Shown one piece after another: positions 56,774-64,000 of a DNA stretch of 64,000 bases; position 1 is the stretch's first letter; the number at the start of each line of letters is the position of its first letter. The stretch is from Candidatus Kinetoplastibacterium galatii TCC219 (GTDB lineage: Bacteria > Pseudomonadota > Gammaproteobacteria > Burkholderiales > Burkholderiaceae_B), in NCBI RefSeq assembly GCF_000340905.1, contig NC_020284.1, positions 558,001 to 622,000 of the forward strand, given 5' to 3'. Made by a program: the position numbers and the translations under genes. Under the pieces are notes generated by a model. The model was given only the letters and a program-made list of their open reading frames with translations. It searched no databases and was not told the origin of the DNA.

Positions 56774-58495
56774 ATGTACAATAACCGTCCAATCTTACAA
56801 CTTCCTGATTATTTAATAAATCAAATAGCAGCAGGAGAAATTATTGAGCGCCCCTCATCAATAATTAAAGAATTATTGGAAAATTCTATTGATGCGAATT
56901 CTATGAATATAGAGATATACATAGATGGTGGAGGGATTAAAAATATAACTGTAATAGATGATGGTATGGGCATACCTCATAATGAACTTAGTTTATCATT
57001 ACAAAGACATACAACTAATAAAATATATAACCTATCTGATCTTAGAAATATAACATCTATGGGATTTAGAGGAGAAGCTTTAGCATCAATTTCATCTATA
57101 ACTAGATTGGAAATAATTTCACGAACTAAAAAAGATAATCACGCATGGCAAGTTAGCAATACAGACTTTTTAGTAAAACCTTGGCAAGGGAAAGTAGGAA
57201 CAATAGTCAGTGCTAATCAAATCTTTGATAATATTCCTGCACGTCGTAAGTTTCTACGTTCTGAATATACTGAACTTGCTCATTGCATTACTGCAGTAGA
57301 AAACATTGCTTTAGCTCATCCTAAAATATCGTTTAAGATTTACAATAAAAATCAGATTGTAAAACAATTTCTAAAAACAGATTACGAACAACGTATATAC
57401 GATATTTTAGGAAAAAAAATTCAAGAAAACTCCATAAAAGTTTCTATGTCTAATGAAATCATGGAAATAAGTGGAATCTTGTCTAATAATGCTGATATTA
57501 ATCATAAACATAATTACAGATACTTATATGTAAATAAAAGGTATATTCATGACCGAATTATAACTCATGCAATCAAGACTGCTTATTCTGATATAAGTTA
57601 TGGCCGACAGCCACCTTCTTTTATTATCTTTCTAAATGTAGATCCAGATAGTATTGATATTAATGTGCATCCTACTAAAAATGAGATTCGTTTCTTAACT
57701 GGCAATGTGGTATACCAATTTGTTTTGAAAGCAATAAATAATGCAATTTCTAGTTTTAGTATTAAAGATATTGTGGCTCACAAAGAAAAATCTGACAATC
57801 AAGAAGAATCTATTAATCGAGTGCCAGAACAAGTTAGCATGGATTACACATATAGTAATACAGAATCTCTAGAATTATTAACTGTTTCTGAGGATGTAAA
57901 TGATAATAAAGAACACCCACTTGGATTAGCCATAGCACAATTGCACGGAACTTATATACTAGCTCAAAATAGTAGTGGATTAATAATTGTTGATATGCAT
58001 GCTGCTCATGAACGTATAATCTACGAAGAATTAAAAGATTCTTTCAAATCAAGAAAAATTCAAACTCAAAAACTTTTATCACCAATAATCTCCAGGACAA
58101 AAGAAAAACTTGTTCAACTATTAGAAGAATATGAAGAATGGTTTAACATGCTTGGATTCGAAATAAAACCATATACTCCTGACTCGATTGCAATATACTG
58201 TATACCATCATTATTATCTGGACATGATGTTGATAATTTAGCAATTGATATGCTAGAAGAATTAAGCTCTATGGGACATTCTATACTTATCGAAGAATAT
58301 AGCAATAGAATAATATCTACAATAGCTTGTCATTGTTCAGTAAGAGCCAATAGAAAATTACATATAAATGAAATGAATGCCTTGCTCAGAAAAATGGAAA
58401 CTACAAGAAGATCTAATCAATGTAATCATGGCAGGCCAACGTGGTTATATTGGTCTTTAAAACATATTGATAAAATGTTTTTGCGTGGACAATGA
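56774..58495 (+). CDS. mutL: DNA mismatch repair protein MutL
   Basis: GHKL ATPase linking MutS to downstream repair. The 573 residues show the N-terminal motifs LPDYLINQIAAGEIIERPSS (about 6-25), LLENSIDAN, VIDDGMGI, and GFRGEALASISS, with the transducer domain (RYLYVNKRYIHDRI) and the C-terminal dimerisation domain that carries ACHCSVRANRKL and the conserved CNHGRPTW ending. Together with miaA it forms amiC-mutL-miaA. The miaA start overlaps the mutL stop (ATGA). mutS was not seen in this window. Confidence 0.96.
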   Translation: MYNNRPILQLPDYLINQIAAGEIIERPSSIIKELLENSIDANSMNIEIYIDGGGIKNITVIDDGMGIPHNELSLSLQRHTTNKIYNLSDLRNITSMGFRGEALASISSITRLEIISRTKKDNHAWQVSNTDFLVKPWQGKVGTIVSANQIFDNIPARRKFLRSEYTELAHCITAVENIALAHPKISFKIYNKNQIVKQFLKTDYEQRIYDILGKKIQENSIKVSMSNEIMEISGILSNNADINHKHNYRYLYVNKRYIHDRIITHAIKTAYSDISYGRQPPSFIIFLNVDPDSIDINVHPTKNEIRFLTGNVVYQFVLKAINNAISSFSIKDIVAHKEKSDNQEESINRVPEQVSMDYTYSNTESLELLTVSEDVNDNKEHPLGLAIAQLHGTYILAQNSSGLIIVDMHAAHERIIYEELKDSFKSRKIQTQKLLSPIISRTKEKLVQLLEEYEEWFNMLGFEIKPYTPDSIAIYCIPSLLSGHDVDNLAIDMLEELSSMGHSILIEEYSNRIISTIACHCSVRANRKLHINEMNALLRKMETTRRSNQCNHGRPTWLYWSLKHIDKMFLRGQ

Positions 58496-59436
58496 AATAT
58501 GCTAAAAAAATTATTTGTATTACAGGACCTACCGCTACAGGTAAAAGCTCTGTAGCAACGGAACTTGCAAGAAAATGGCCTATAGAAATTATTAATATGG
58601 ATTCTGCAACAATATACCGCGGCATGGATATAGGAACAGCGAAACCATCTTTATACAGTAGATCAATTACAACTCAACATTTGATTGATATAAGAGAACC
58701 TTATCAAACATATTCCGCTGCTGATTTCTGTTACGACACAAATTCACTTATACAAGAAATTATAGATAGAGGAAATATACCAGTTATAGTTGGCGGGACA
58801 ATGATGTACTATAACTCACTGAGGTTTAGTCTTGATAATTTACCTAAAGCAAACAAGGAAATACGGCAAGAAATAGAATCAAAAGCAAATACAATTGGAT
58901 GGATAGAGCTTCACAAATATTTAACAAAAATAGATCCAGAATCAGCATCAAGAATCCATCATAATGATAAACAAAGAATACAAAGAGCAATAGAAATATA
59001 CACAATAACTGGTAATCCGATGTCCAGTCTACTAAATATTAGGAAAAAAAAACAAGAACAAACGAACAAGTATATTACAGTGAGTCTTGAACCAATAGAA
59101 AGACAATGCTTACACAAAAAAATAATAGAAAGATTCAACTATATGATTGAAAATGGACTAGTCGACGAAGTTTATTCACTTTACTCACGTAAAGACCTAA
59201 ACAAAGATATGCCCTCAATAAAATGTGTTGGTTATAAACAAATATGGGAATTTTTTGAAAATAAAGTGTCTTTAAATACAGCAATAGAAAGAAGTATAAT
59301 AGCCACCAGAAAACTTGCCAAGAGACAACTGACCTGGCTTAGATCACAAAAAGAAAGAACAATCATAGACTGTTCTTCTAAAAAATTGATAGAAAATGTA
59401 ACAGACATCATACATGCTACATTAGATAAACACTAA
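58492..59436 (+). CDS. miaA: tRNA dimethylallyltransferase
   Basis: Adds a dimethylallyl group to A37 of tRNAs that read UNN codons. The 314-residue enzyme shows the P-loop CITGPTATGKSSVATELA (about 8-25), SATIYRGMDIGTAKP, LIDIREPYQTYSAADF, VGGTMMYYNSL and HKDKQRIQRAIEI-type HHNDKQRIQRAIEIY (about 160-174), and LAKRQLTWLRSQ near the C-terminus. Its ATG overlaps the mutL stop. It is convergent with purM, with only 11 bases between the two stops. Confidence 0.97.
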   Translation: MKYAKKIICITGPTATGKSSVATELARKWPIEIINMDSATIYRGMDIGTAKPSLYSRSITTQHLIDIREPYQTYSAADFCYDTNSLIQEIIDRGNIPVIVGGTMMYYNSLRFSLDNLPKANKEIRQEIESKANTIGWIELHKYLTKIDPESASRIHHNDKQRIQRAIEIYTITGNPMSSLLNIRKKKQEQTNKYITVSLEPIERQCLHKKIIERFNYMIENGLVDEVYSLYSRKDLNKDMPSIKCVGYKQIWEFFENKVSLNTAIERSIIATRKLAKRQLTWLRSQKERTIIDCSSKKLIENVTDIIHATLDKH

Positions 59437-59447
59437 CTCAATCTGTT

Positions 59448-60497
59448 TTACAGAACATAAGTCTGTGGAAGATCTTTTTTAGTTCTAACAACCTCACCTA
59501 TTCTGCTAACTTTTTCACCATAAGAAATTAAAGTTTTTATAATATCATCAGCATCGCTATTGGGTACTACAATAACCATACCTATACCACAATTGAATAC
59601 CCTGTACATCTCTTCGTCAGATATATTTCCATTTTTTTGCAGCCAACTAAATAAGTTAGGCATATTCCAAGAATCTCTAAACAATTTCGCAGACAAGTCT
59701 GGACTTAATACACGTGGAATATTATCCAACAGACCGCCTCCGGTAATATGAGCTAAACCTTTTATAGAATTACCGTATTCAGATATTAGTGACAAGATCT
59801 GCTTAACATATATACGAGTTGGAGCCATTATAACATCTGATAATGATTTCCCATGGAAATCTTGCTCAGGACTTGCTCCAGTGTGCTCCAATACTTTTCG
59901 AATCAAAGAATATCCATTAGAATGAGCCCCGCTTGATGCCAAGCCAAGAATAGCATCCCCCTCACTTATGGACTCACCATTTATTATTTTATCTTTCTCA
60001 ACAGCGCCAACAGCAAAACCAGCTAAATCATATTCACCAACTGGATACATGCCTGGCATTTCTGCTGTTTCTCCACCGATTAGAGCACATCCTGCTAATT
60101 CACATCCCTTAGCAATACCTTCTATCACTGAAGCTGCTATATCAACCGATAGCTTACCACAGGCAAAATAGTCTAAGAAAAATAATGGCTCTGCTCCTTG
60201 TACTAGTATGTCATTAACGCTCATTGCTACTAAATCTATACCAACAGTATTATGACGATTCCATTCAAATGCCAATCGTAATTTTGTTCCTACACCGTCT
60301 GTACCGGAAACTAATACCGGTTCTTTAAAGTTTTTGGAGATTTCAAATAAAGCTCCGAATCCACCAATGCCCTTAAGCACCTCCTTACGTTTGGTGCGCG
60401 CAGCTAAGGGTTTTATTCTATTAACTAAGTTTTCACCTGCATCGATATCTACACCAGAATCTAAATAATTAAGAGATTTAATGTTTGAAGTAATCAT
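59448..60497 (-). CDS. purM: Phosphoribosylformylglycinamidine cyclo-ligase
   Basis: Fifth step of purine synthesis, ATP-dependent ring closure to AIR. From the ATG at 60497 ([21 protein letters not shown]) it is 349 residues, the family length; a GTG at 60536 would add 13 unsupported codons. Motifs: [78 protein letters not shown] region in pieces, [14 protein letters not shown] and [18 protein letters not shown]. With purH (37570) it shows purine synthesis is present. Confidence 0.96.
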   Translation of the reverse strand: MITSNIKSLNYLDSGVDIDAGENLVNRIKPLAARTKRKEVLKGIGGFGALFEISKNFKEPVLVSGTDGVGTKLRLAFEWNRHNTVGIDLVAMSVNDILVQGAEPLFFLDYFACGKLSVDIAASVIEGIAKGCELAGCALIGGETAEMPGMYPVGEYDLAGFAVGAVEKDKIINGESISEGDAILGLASSGAHSNGYSLIRKVLEHTGASPEQDFHGKSLSDVIMAPTRIYVKQILSLISEYGNSIKGLAHITGGGLLDNIPRVLSPDLSAKLFRDSWNMPNLFSWLQKNGNISDEEMYRVFNCGIGMVIVVPNSDADDIIKTLISYGEKVSRIGEVVRTKKDLPQTYVL

Positions 60498-60676
60498 ATA
60501 TAATTTAGGTTGAGTTAAGTAAAGGTAAAGCTTCACTTTTGAATTCTACGTTGAATCCACTAAAACTACAAATTTTTCGACCAAATTGATTTATTAATTA
60601 ATAAACACAAACAAAATTTAAGTTTTTCATTATAATTAAGAACAAAGATATCCCATTTAATAGATAAAAAACCTTC

Positions 60677-61369
60677 ATGAGACGTCATCAACTTCTCCTT
60701 AATGTATCACCTATATTGGAACCAACAATTGAAAATTATGTGGTAGGACTGAATGATGAAGCTTTATATTCAGCAATGTATTTGCCTACTGGAAGAGCTA
60801 TATATTTCTGGGGACCAGATGGTTGTGGACGTACTCACTTATTAAGAGCTTTGTCTAATAAAGATAAGGCTATTTATATAAACAATAATCAGCTTGATGC
60901 TATCATAAATAAACTATATAGGGATGATGTAGATGATCTTCCTAATTTAATAACCATAGATGATGTTCATTTACTAAATTCATCGCAACAATCAAAAGTA
61001 TTTAAACTATACAATACCTGGCGGGAGTTATCATTAACAAAAAAATCATTTTCTATGATACTGTCTGGAAATCAACCTCCAATATCATTAAAAATCAGAG
61101 AAGACTTACGAACTAGATTGGGATGGGACCTAGTTTTTAAATTGGAACCATTATCTGATCAAGATAAAACTAATGTGTTAAAAAAACTATCTGGTAAACT
61201 AGGAATATTTGGTATAGATAATGTTATTACTTGGATGATTCACCATCATGAACGTGATATGCGTAAATTAACAGCAACATTAATAGCTTTAGACCGTTAC
61301 TCACTATCTACTAAAAGACCTATTACAATACCATTACTAAAGGAAATGATAGGAAACTTGGAGTTTTAA
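60677..61369 (+). CDS. hda: DnaA regulatory inactivator Hda (DnaA-like AAA+ protein)
   Basis: The 230-residue protein has the DnaA-type AAA+ fold without the N-terminal and DNA-binding domains: IYFWGPDGCGRTHLLRALS Walker A (about 47-65), LITIDDVHLLNSSQQSKVFKLYN Walker B/sensor (about 96-118), RTRLGWDLVFKLEPL and the C-terminal lid HHERDMRKLTATLIALDRYSL. Hda binds the sliding clamp and triggers hydrolysis of DnaA-bound ATP to stop re-initiation. The short N-terminus (about 20 residues) contains QLLLNVSPILEPT, plausible as a clamp-binding motif. It precedes the HAD gene by six bases. Confidence 0.88.
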   Translation: MRRHQLLLNVSPILEPTIENYVVGLNDEALYSAMYLPTGRAIYFWGPDGCGRTHLLRALSNKDKAIYINNNQLDAIINKLYRDDVDDLPNLITIDDVHLLNSSQQSKVFKLYNTWRELSLTKKSFSMILSGNQPPISLKIREDLRTRLGWDLVFKLEPLSDQDKTNVLKKLSGKLGIFGIDNVITWMIHHHERDMRKLTATLIALDRYSLSTKRPITIPLLKEMIGNLEF

Positions 61370-61375
61370 TATTTT

Positions 61376-62077
61376 ATGAATTATAAAAACCTCGTGCTTT
61401 TTGATCTAGATCATACTTTACTACCTATAGATAGTGATTATCAGTGGGCAAGTTTTCTAGCCAAAACCGGTCGCGCTGGAACTAGTCCAGAGGAAGCAAT
61501 AAAGATAAATGACGACTTAATGGATCAATATAACAAAGGAACACTTACAGCAAATCAATCTGCAGAATTTATGCTTAAACTATTATCTATAAATTCAACG
61601 TATAATTTAGCTTTATGGCATGAAGAATTTATGAGAAATATAGTAAGACCTAATATTACAGAATCAGCAGTAAAGCTAGTACAAGAGCATTTAGAATCAG
61701 GTGCTGTCTGCGCAATAGTTACCGCTACTAATAATTTTGTCACAGAGCCTATAGCAAGAGCTTTTGGAATAAAAAATTTAATTGCAACAGAAGCAGAATA
61801 CACTATGGGACGATTTACAGGTCGAATTCTTGGAACACCTAGTTTCAGGGAAGGTAAAGTTATTCGAGTAAACAAATGGTTATCCAATATTGGTTATAAA
61901 ATTCAGGATTTCCATAATTCGTTCTTTTACAGTGATTCTATAAACGATTTACCTTTAATGGAATTAGTTACTAACCCTATAGCTACAAACCCAAGTAATA
62001 AACTACGTTCTTTAGCAGCAGATAGAAAATGGGAAATACTAGATATTTTTGATAATTTTGAAGATTTTAAATCTTAA
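61376..62077 (+). CDS. HAD-IB family hydrolase (SerB/CicA-like phosphatase)
   Basis: The 233-residue enzyme carries the HAD motifs: I, FDLDHTLLPIDSDYQWASFL (nucleophile Asp10, about 8-27); II, IVTATNN; III, the Lys in FREGKVIRV; IV, YSDSINDLPLM (about 184-193). The cap belongs to the IB subfamily, which includes phosphoserine phosphatase. Substrate is unknown: SerB itself, or a phosphatase for histidinol phosphate or other small phosphates, are possible. It is six bases after hda and overlaps pcnB by one base (TAATG), so these are co-translated. Confidence 0.85.
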   Translation: MNYKNLVLFDLDHTLLPIDSDYQWASFLAKTGRAGTSPEEAIKINDDLMDQYNKGTLTANQSAEFMLKLLSINSTYNLALWHEEFMRNIVRPNITESAVKLVQEHLESGAVCAIVTATNNFVTEPIARAFGIKNLIATEAEYTMGRFTGRILGTPSFREGKVIRVNKWLSNIGYKIQDFHNSFFYSDSINDLPLMELVTNPIATNPSNKLRSLAADRKWEILDIFDNFEDFKS

Positions 62078-63345
62078 TGTTTAATAAAATAATTAAAAAA
62101 TTACGTATGTTTTTTATGAAGCCTAAACTATCTTATATCGATAAGAGCAAACATGGTATTAATAAACTTAACATCTCCGAGAATGCTATAAAAGTATGTG
62201 AAACTTTGCATAAGAATGGTTTCGAGGCATATATAGTAGGTGGGGCCATTAGAGACCTTATATTAGGTTTGAAGCCAAAAGATTTTGATATTGCTACTAA
62301 TGCTACTCCAGAACAAATAAAATACATTTTTAAAAGAGCTAGGATTATAGGAAGAAGATTTAGATTAGTACATGTTATTTTCCATAAGGAAATAATTGAG
62401 ATATCTACATTTAGATCCTCTCCAATAGATATAAAACAAGATAAATTCGGTAGAATATTAACTGATAACTACTTCGGCTCACAATCAGAAGACTCAACAA
62501 GAAGAGATTTTACAATAAACTCCTTATATTATGATGCTAGAGAAGAGACGGTAATAGATTATCATAATGGAATATATGACTTAAAGAAAAAACAAATAAA
62601 CATAATAGGAGAAGCTAGTATTAGGTACAAGGAAGATCCTGTAAGGATTTTAAGGGCAATAAGATTTGCTTCTAAAATAAATGGATCTATTGGTCATGAT
62701 ACGCTTAAATATATAGCAAGACAGAAACAATTAATAGCTAACATACCACAATCAAGGTTATTTGATGAATTAATTAAAATATTAACATGTGGTAATGCAT
62801 TTAAGTGTCTGATGGAAATCAAATCAAATAAGTTACATATTTTTCTATTACCAACACTAGAAGAAACATTACAAAAAACAGACTCCATTAATTTTCTAAA
62901 AACATCTCTAGAAAACACAGATCAGAGAGTTTTGAATGGCAAATCAGTTAGTCCTAGCTTTTTACTAGCTATCATTTTATGGCCTCAAGTACAAGAAGAA
63001 TACGAAAAGAATTATAAAAAAAACAAAAATGTATATATTTCTATGGTGTCCGCATCTGATTCTGTAATAGAAGATCAGCTAAAAGTTTTGGCTATACATA
63101 AGAGAATAATATCAGACATGAAAACAATTTGGTTTATGCAGCCAAAATTTGAAACTAGAAAAAATAAAGCTTCTTTTAATTTGCTACAAAACCCCAAATT
63201 TAAAGCAGCCTATGATTTTATTCTACTAAGAGCAAAATCAAATGATTTCGATAAATCTATTGCGCAATGGTGGACAAAGTGGCTAGAATCTAACGAAGAA
63301 GAGAAAGAAAATATGTTAAAAATAATAAACAAAACAAAAAAATAA
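62077..63345 (+). CDS. pcnB: Poly(A) polymerase I
   Basis: Class II nucleotidyltransferase that adds 3' poly(A) tails to RNA and so marks it for degradation. The 422 residues begin with a basic N-terminus, then the head domain EAYIVGGAIRDLILGLKPKDFDIATNATPEQIKYIFKRARIIGRRFRLVHV (about 55-105) with the catalytic DFD, then RRDFTINSLYYD, and the neck region with YKEDPVRILRAIRFASKI. The sequence RRDFTIN and the long C-terminus are typical of PcnB rather than of Cca; every tRNA gene in this window already encodes CCA. Works with PNPase, also in this window. 17 bases before folK. Confidence 0.92.
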   Translation: MFNKIIKKLRMFFMKPKLSYIDKSKHGINKLNISENAIKVCETLHKNGFEAYIVGGAIRDLILGLKPKDFDIATNATPEQIKYIFKRARIIGRRFRLVHVIFHKEIIEISTFRSSPIDIKQDKFGRILTDNYFGSQSEDSTRRDFTINSLYYDAREETVIDYHNGIYDLKKKQINIIGEASIRYKEDPVRILRAIRFASKINGSIGHDTLKYIARQKQLIANIPQSRLFDELIKILTCGNAFKCLMEIKSNKLHIFLLPTLEETLQKTDSINFLKTSLENTDQRVLNGKSVSPSFLLAIILWPQVQEEYEKNYKKNKNVYISMVSASDSVIEDQLKVLAIHKRIISDMKTIWFMQPKFETRKNKASFNLLQNPKFKAAYDFILLRAKSNDFDKSIAQWWTKWLESNEEEKENMLKIINKTKK

Positions 63346-63362
63346 AAGGCAGGAAGATAAAT

Positions 63363-63851
63363 GTGATTGATAAAATCGTAGAATCTTATATAGGTCTTGG
63401 TTCAAATCAGGGTGATAGTATATCAATAATAGACAAGGCAATATCTGATTTATTTTTGATCTTTGGAAGCAACAGTATAAAATCTAAGCTATATATTAGC
63501 GCTCCAGTACAAGCTGATGGTCCAAATTTCATCAATGCTGTAGTGAAGATATTTACACAAAAAACCCCTTTAGAGCTATTAGGTATACTACAGGATTTAG
63601 AGAAAAAATATGGCAGAAAAAGAATCTATAAAAACTCTCCAAGAACACTAGATCTGGATATTTTATTATATGATCACAAAGTGATATATTCTAAAATTCT
63701 TACAATACCACATCCTAGAATGAAAGATCGTGCATTTGTTTTAAAACCAATAACCGATATAGATTCACATATAGAAATACCTTATTATGGTAATGCTCAA
63801 GAGCTATTGAATAACATAAGAGATCAATATATTAAAGAAATTGATGAGTGA
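63363..63851 (+). CDS. folK: 2-amino-4-hydroxy-6-hydroxymethyldihydropteridine pyrophosphokinase
   Basis: Transfers pyrophosphate to the pterin in folate synthesis. The 162-residue protein begins with a GTG (63363), with GGAAG upstream, and has YIGLGSNQGDSISIIDKAI (about 9-27), FINAVVKIFTQKTPLELLGILQDLEKKYGR (substrate and ATP loops), and the signature RTLDLDILLYD (about 95-105) with the two magnesium-binding aspartates, followed by IPHPRMKDRAFVLKPITDI. pcnB-folK order is common in betaproteobacteria and gammaproteobacteria. Confidence 0.95.
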   Translation: MIDKIVESYIGLGSNQGDSISIIDKAISDLFLIFGSNSIKSKLYISAPVQADGPNFINAVVKIFTQKTPLELLGILQDLEKKYGRKRIYKNSPRTLDLDILLYDHKVIYSKILTIPHPRMKDRAFVLKPITDIDSHIEIPYYGNAQELLNNIRDQYIKEIDE

Positions 63852-63860
63852 TATTTTAAG

Positions 63861-64000
63861 ATGTTAACATTTCAGCAAATCATTATTAAACTACAAAATT
63901 ATTGGGGCAAGCAAGGTTGCGCCATATTACAGCCTTATGATATGGAAATCGGTGCTGGCACTTCTCATACTGCAACATTTCTAAGATCAATAGGACCAGA
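63861..64000 (+). CDS. glyQ: Glycyl-tRNA synthetase alpha subunit, start only
   Basis: The last 140 bases of the window open an [23 protein letters not shown], continuing [22 protein letters not shown]. This is the characteristic N-terminus of the alpha subunit of the tetrameric bacterial GlyRS (family pattern LTFQ.iI..Lq.YW...GC...QPYDmEvGAGT.hpatFLR). glyS should follow outside the window. The ATG at 63861 is nine bases after the folK stop, so these may be one transcription unit. Confidence 0.93.
   Translation, partial: MLTFQQIIIKLQNYWGKQGCAILQPYDMEIGAGTSHTATFLRSIGP

Overview
The window is ordinary-looking core chromosome of a strongly AT-rich, gene-dense bacterium with a reduced genome. 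Protein content and gene order (secG-tpiA-qor-pnp-rpsO, ilvB-ilvH-ilvC, ftsK-lolA-rarA-serS, grpE-dnaK-dnaJ, recN-bamE-dapB, pepP-ubiH-fis-purH-ruvC, minCDE, pcnB-folK) resemble Bordetella and other Alcaligenaceae. AT richness, very short intergenic gaps, absence of mobile elements and phage, and genes in the act of decaying point to an endosymbiont of that group. The best fit is a 'Candidatus Kinetoplastibacterium' species, the betaproteobacterial symbionts of trypanosomatids. That name is an inference from gene content and was not checked by any search.

Layout. 1-3360: start of a porin gene, three tRNA genes (Leu-GAG, Ser-UGA, Leu-UAA), secG, tpiA and a quinone oxidoreductase. 3364-9404: pnp-rpsO and the branched-chain amino-acid operon ilvB-ilvH-ilvC, each with a clear hairpin terminator. 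9405-16626: yaaA, tRNA-Ser(CGA), serS, rarA, lolA and ftsK. 16677-20771: trxB, a Smr-domain protein, a small multidrug-resistance (SMR) transporter, an ArcD-type arginine/ornithine antiporter and a DUF1841 protein. 20776-25741: dnaJ, dnaK, grpE and hemH, with a textbook sigma-32 promoter in front of dnaK. 26029-32738: nadK, recN, bamE, dapB, murB, tRNA-Gly, tRNA-Cys, pyrD and a thioredoxin-like protein. 32750-37472: rhlE, a pepP pseudogene, ubiH and a fis gene that ends early at a poly-A tract. 37570-45101: purH, ruvCAB, glnS and minCDE. 45147-53641: ettA, an unidentified 42-residue basic ORF, a double-length UvrA and tcdA. 53821-64000: pdxH, a flavin reductase, tsaE, amiC, mutL, miaA, purM, hda, a HAD phosphatase, pcnB, folK and the start of glyQ.

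Together the genes cover housekeeping (translation, tRNA modification, recombination repair, division, cell-wall and outer-membrane assembly) plus biosynthesis of branched-chain amino acids, lysine/diaminopimelate, pyrimidines, purines, haem, pyridoxal phosphate, NADP and folate. This is what one expects from a nutritional symbiont.

I did not find a new multi-gene system. The points most worth checking are the four-ATPase UvrA with one degenerate signature motif, the unrecognised small basic ORF beside it, the fis frame that one extra A would restore to family length, the pepP gene broken by about four frameshifts, and the dnaK heat-shock promoter in a region that appears to have lost hrcA.
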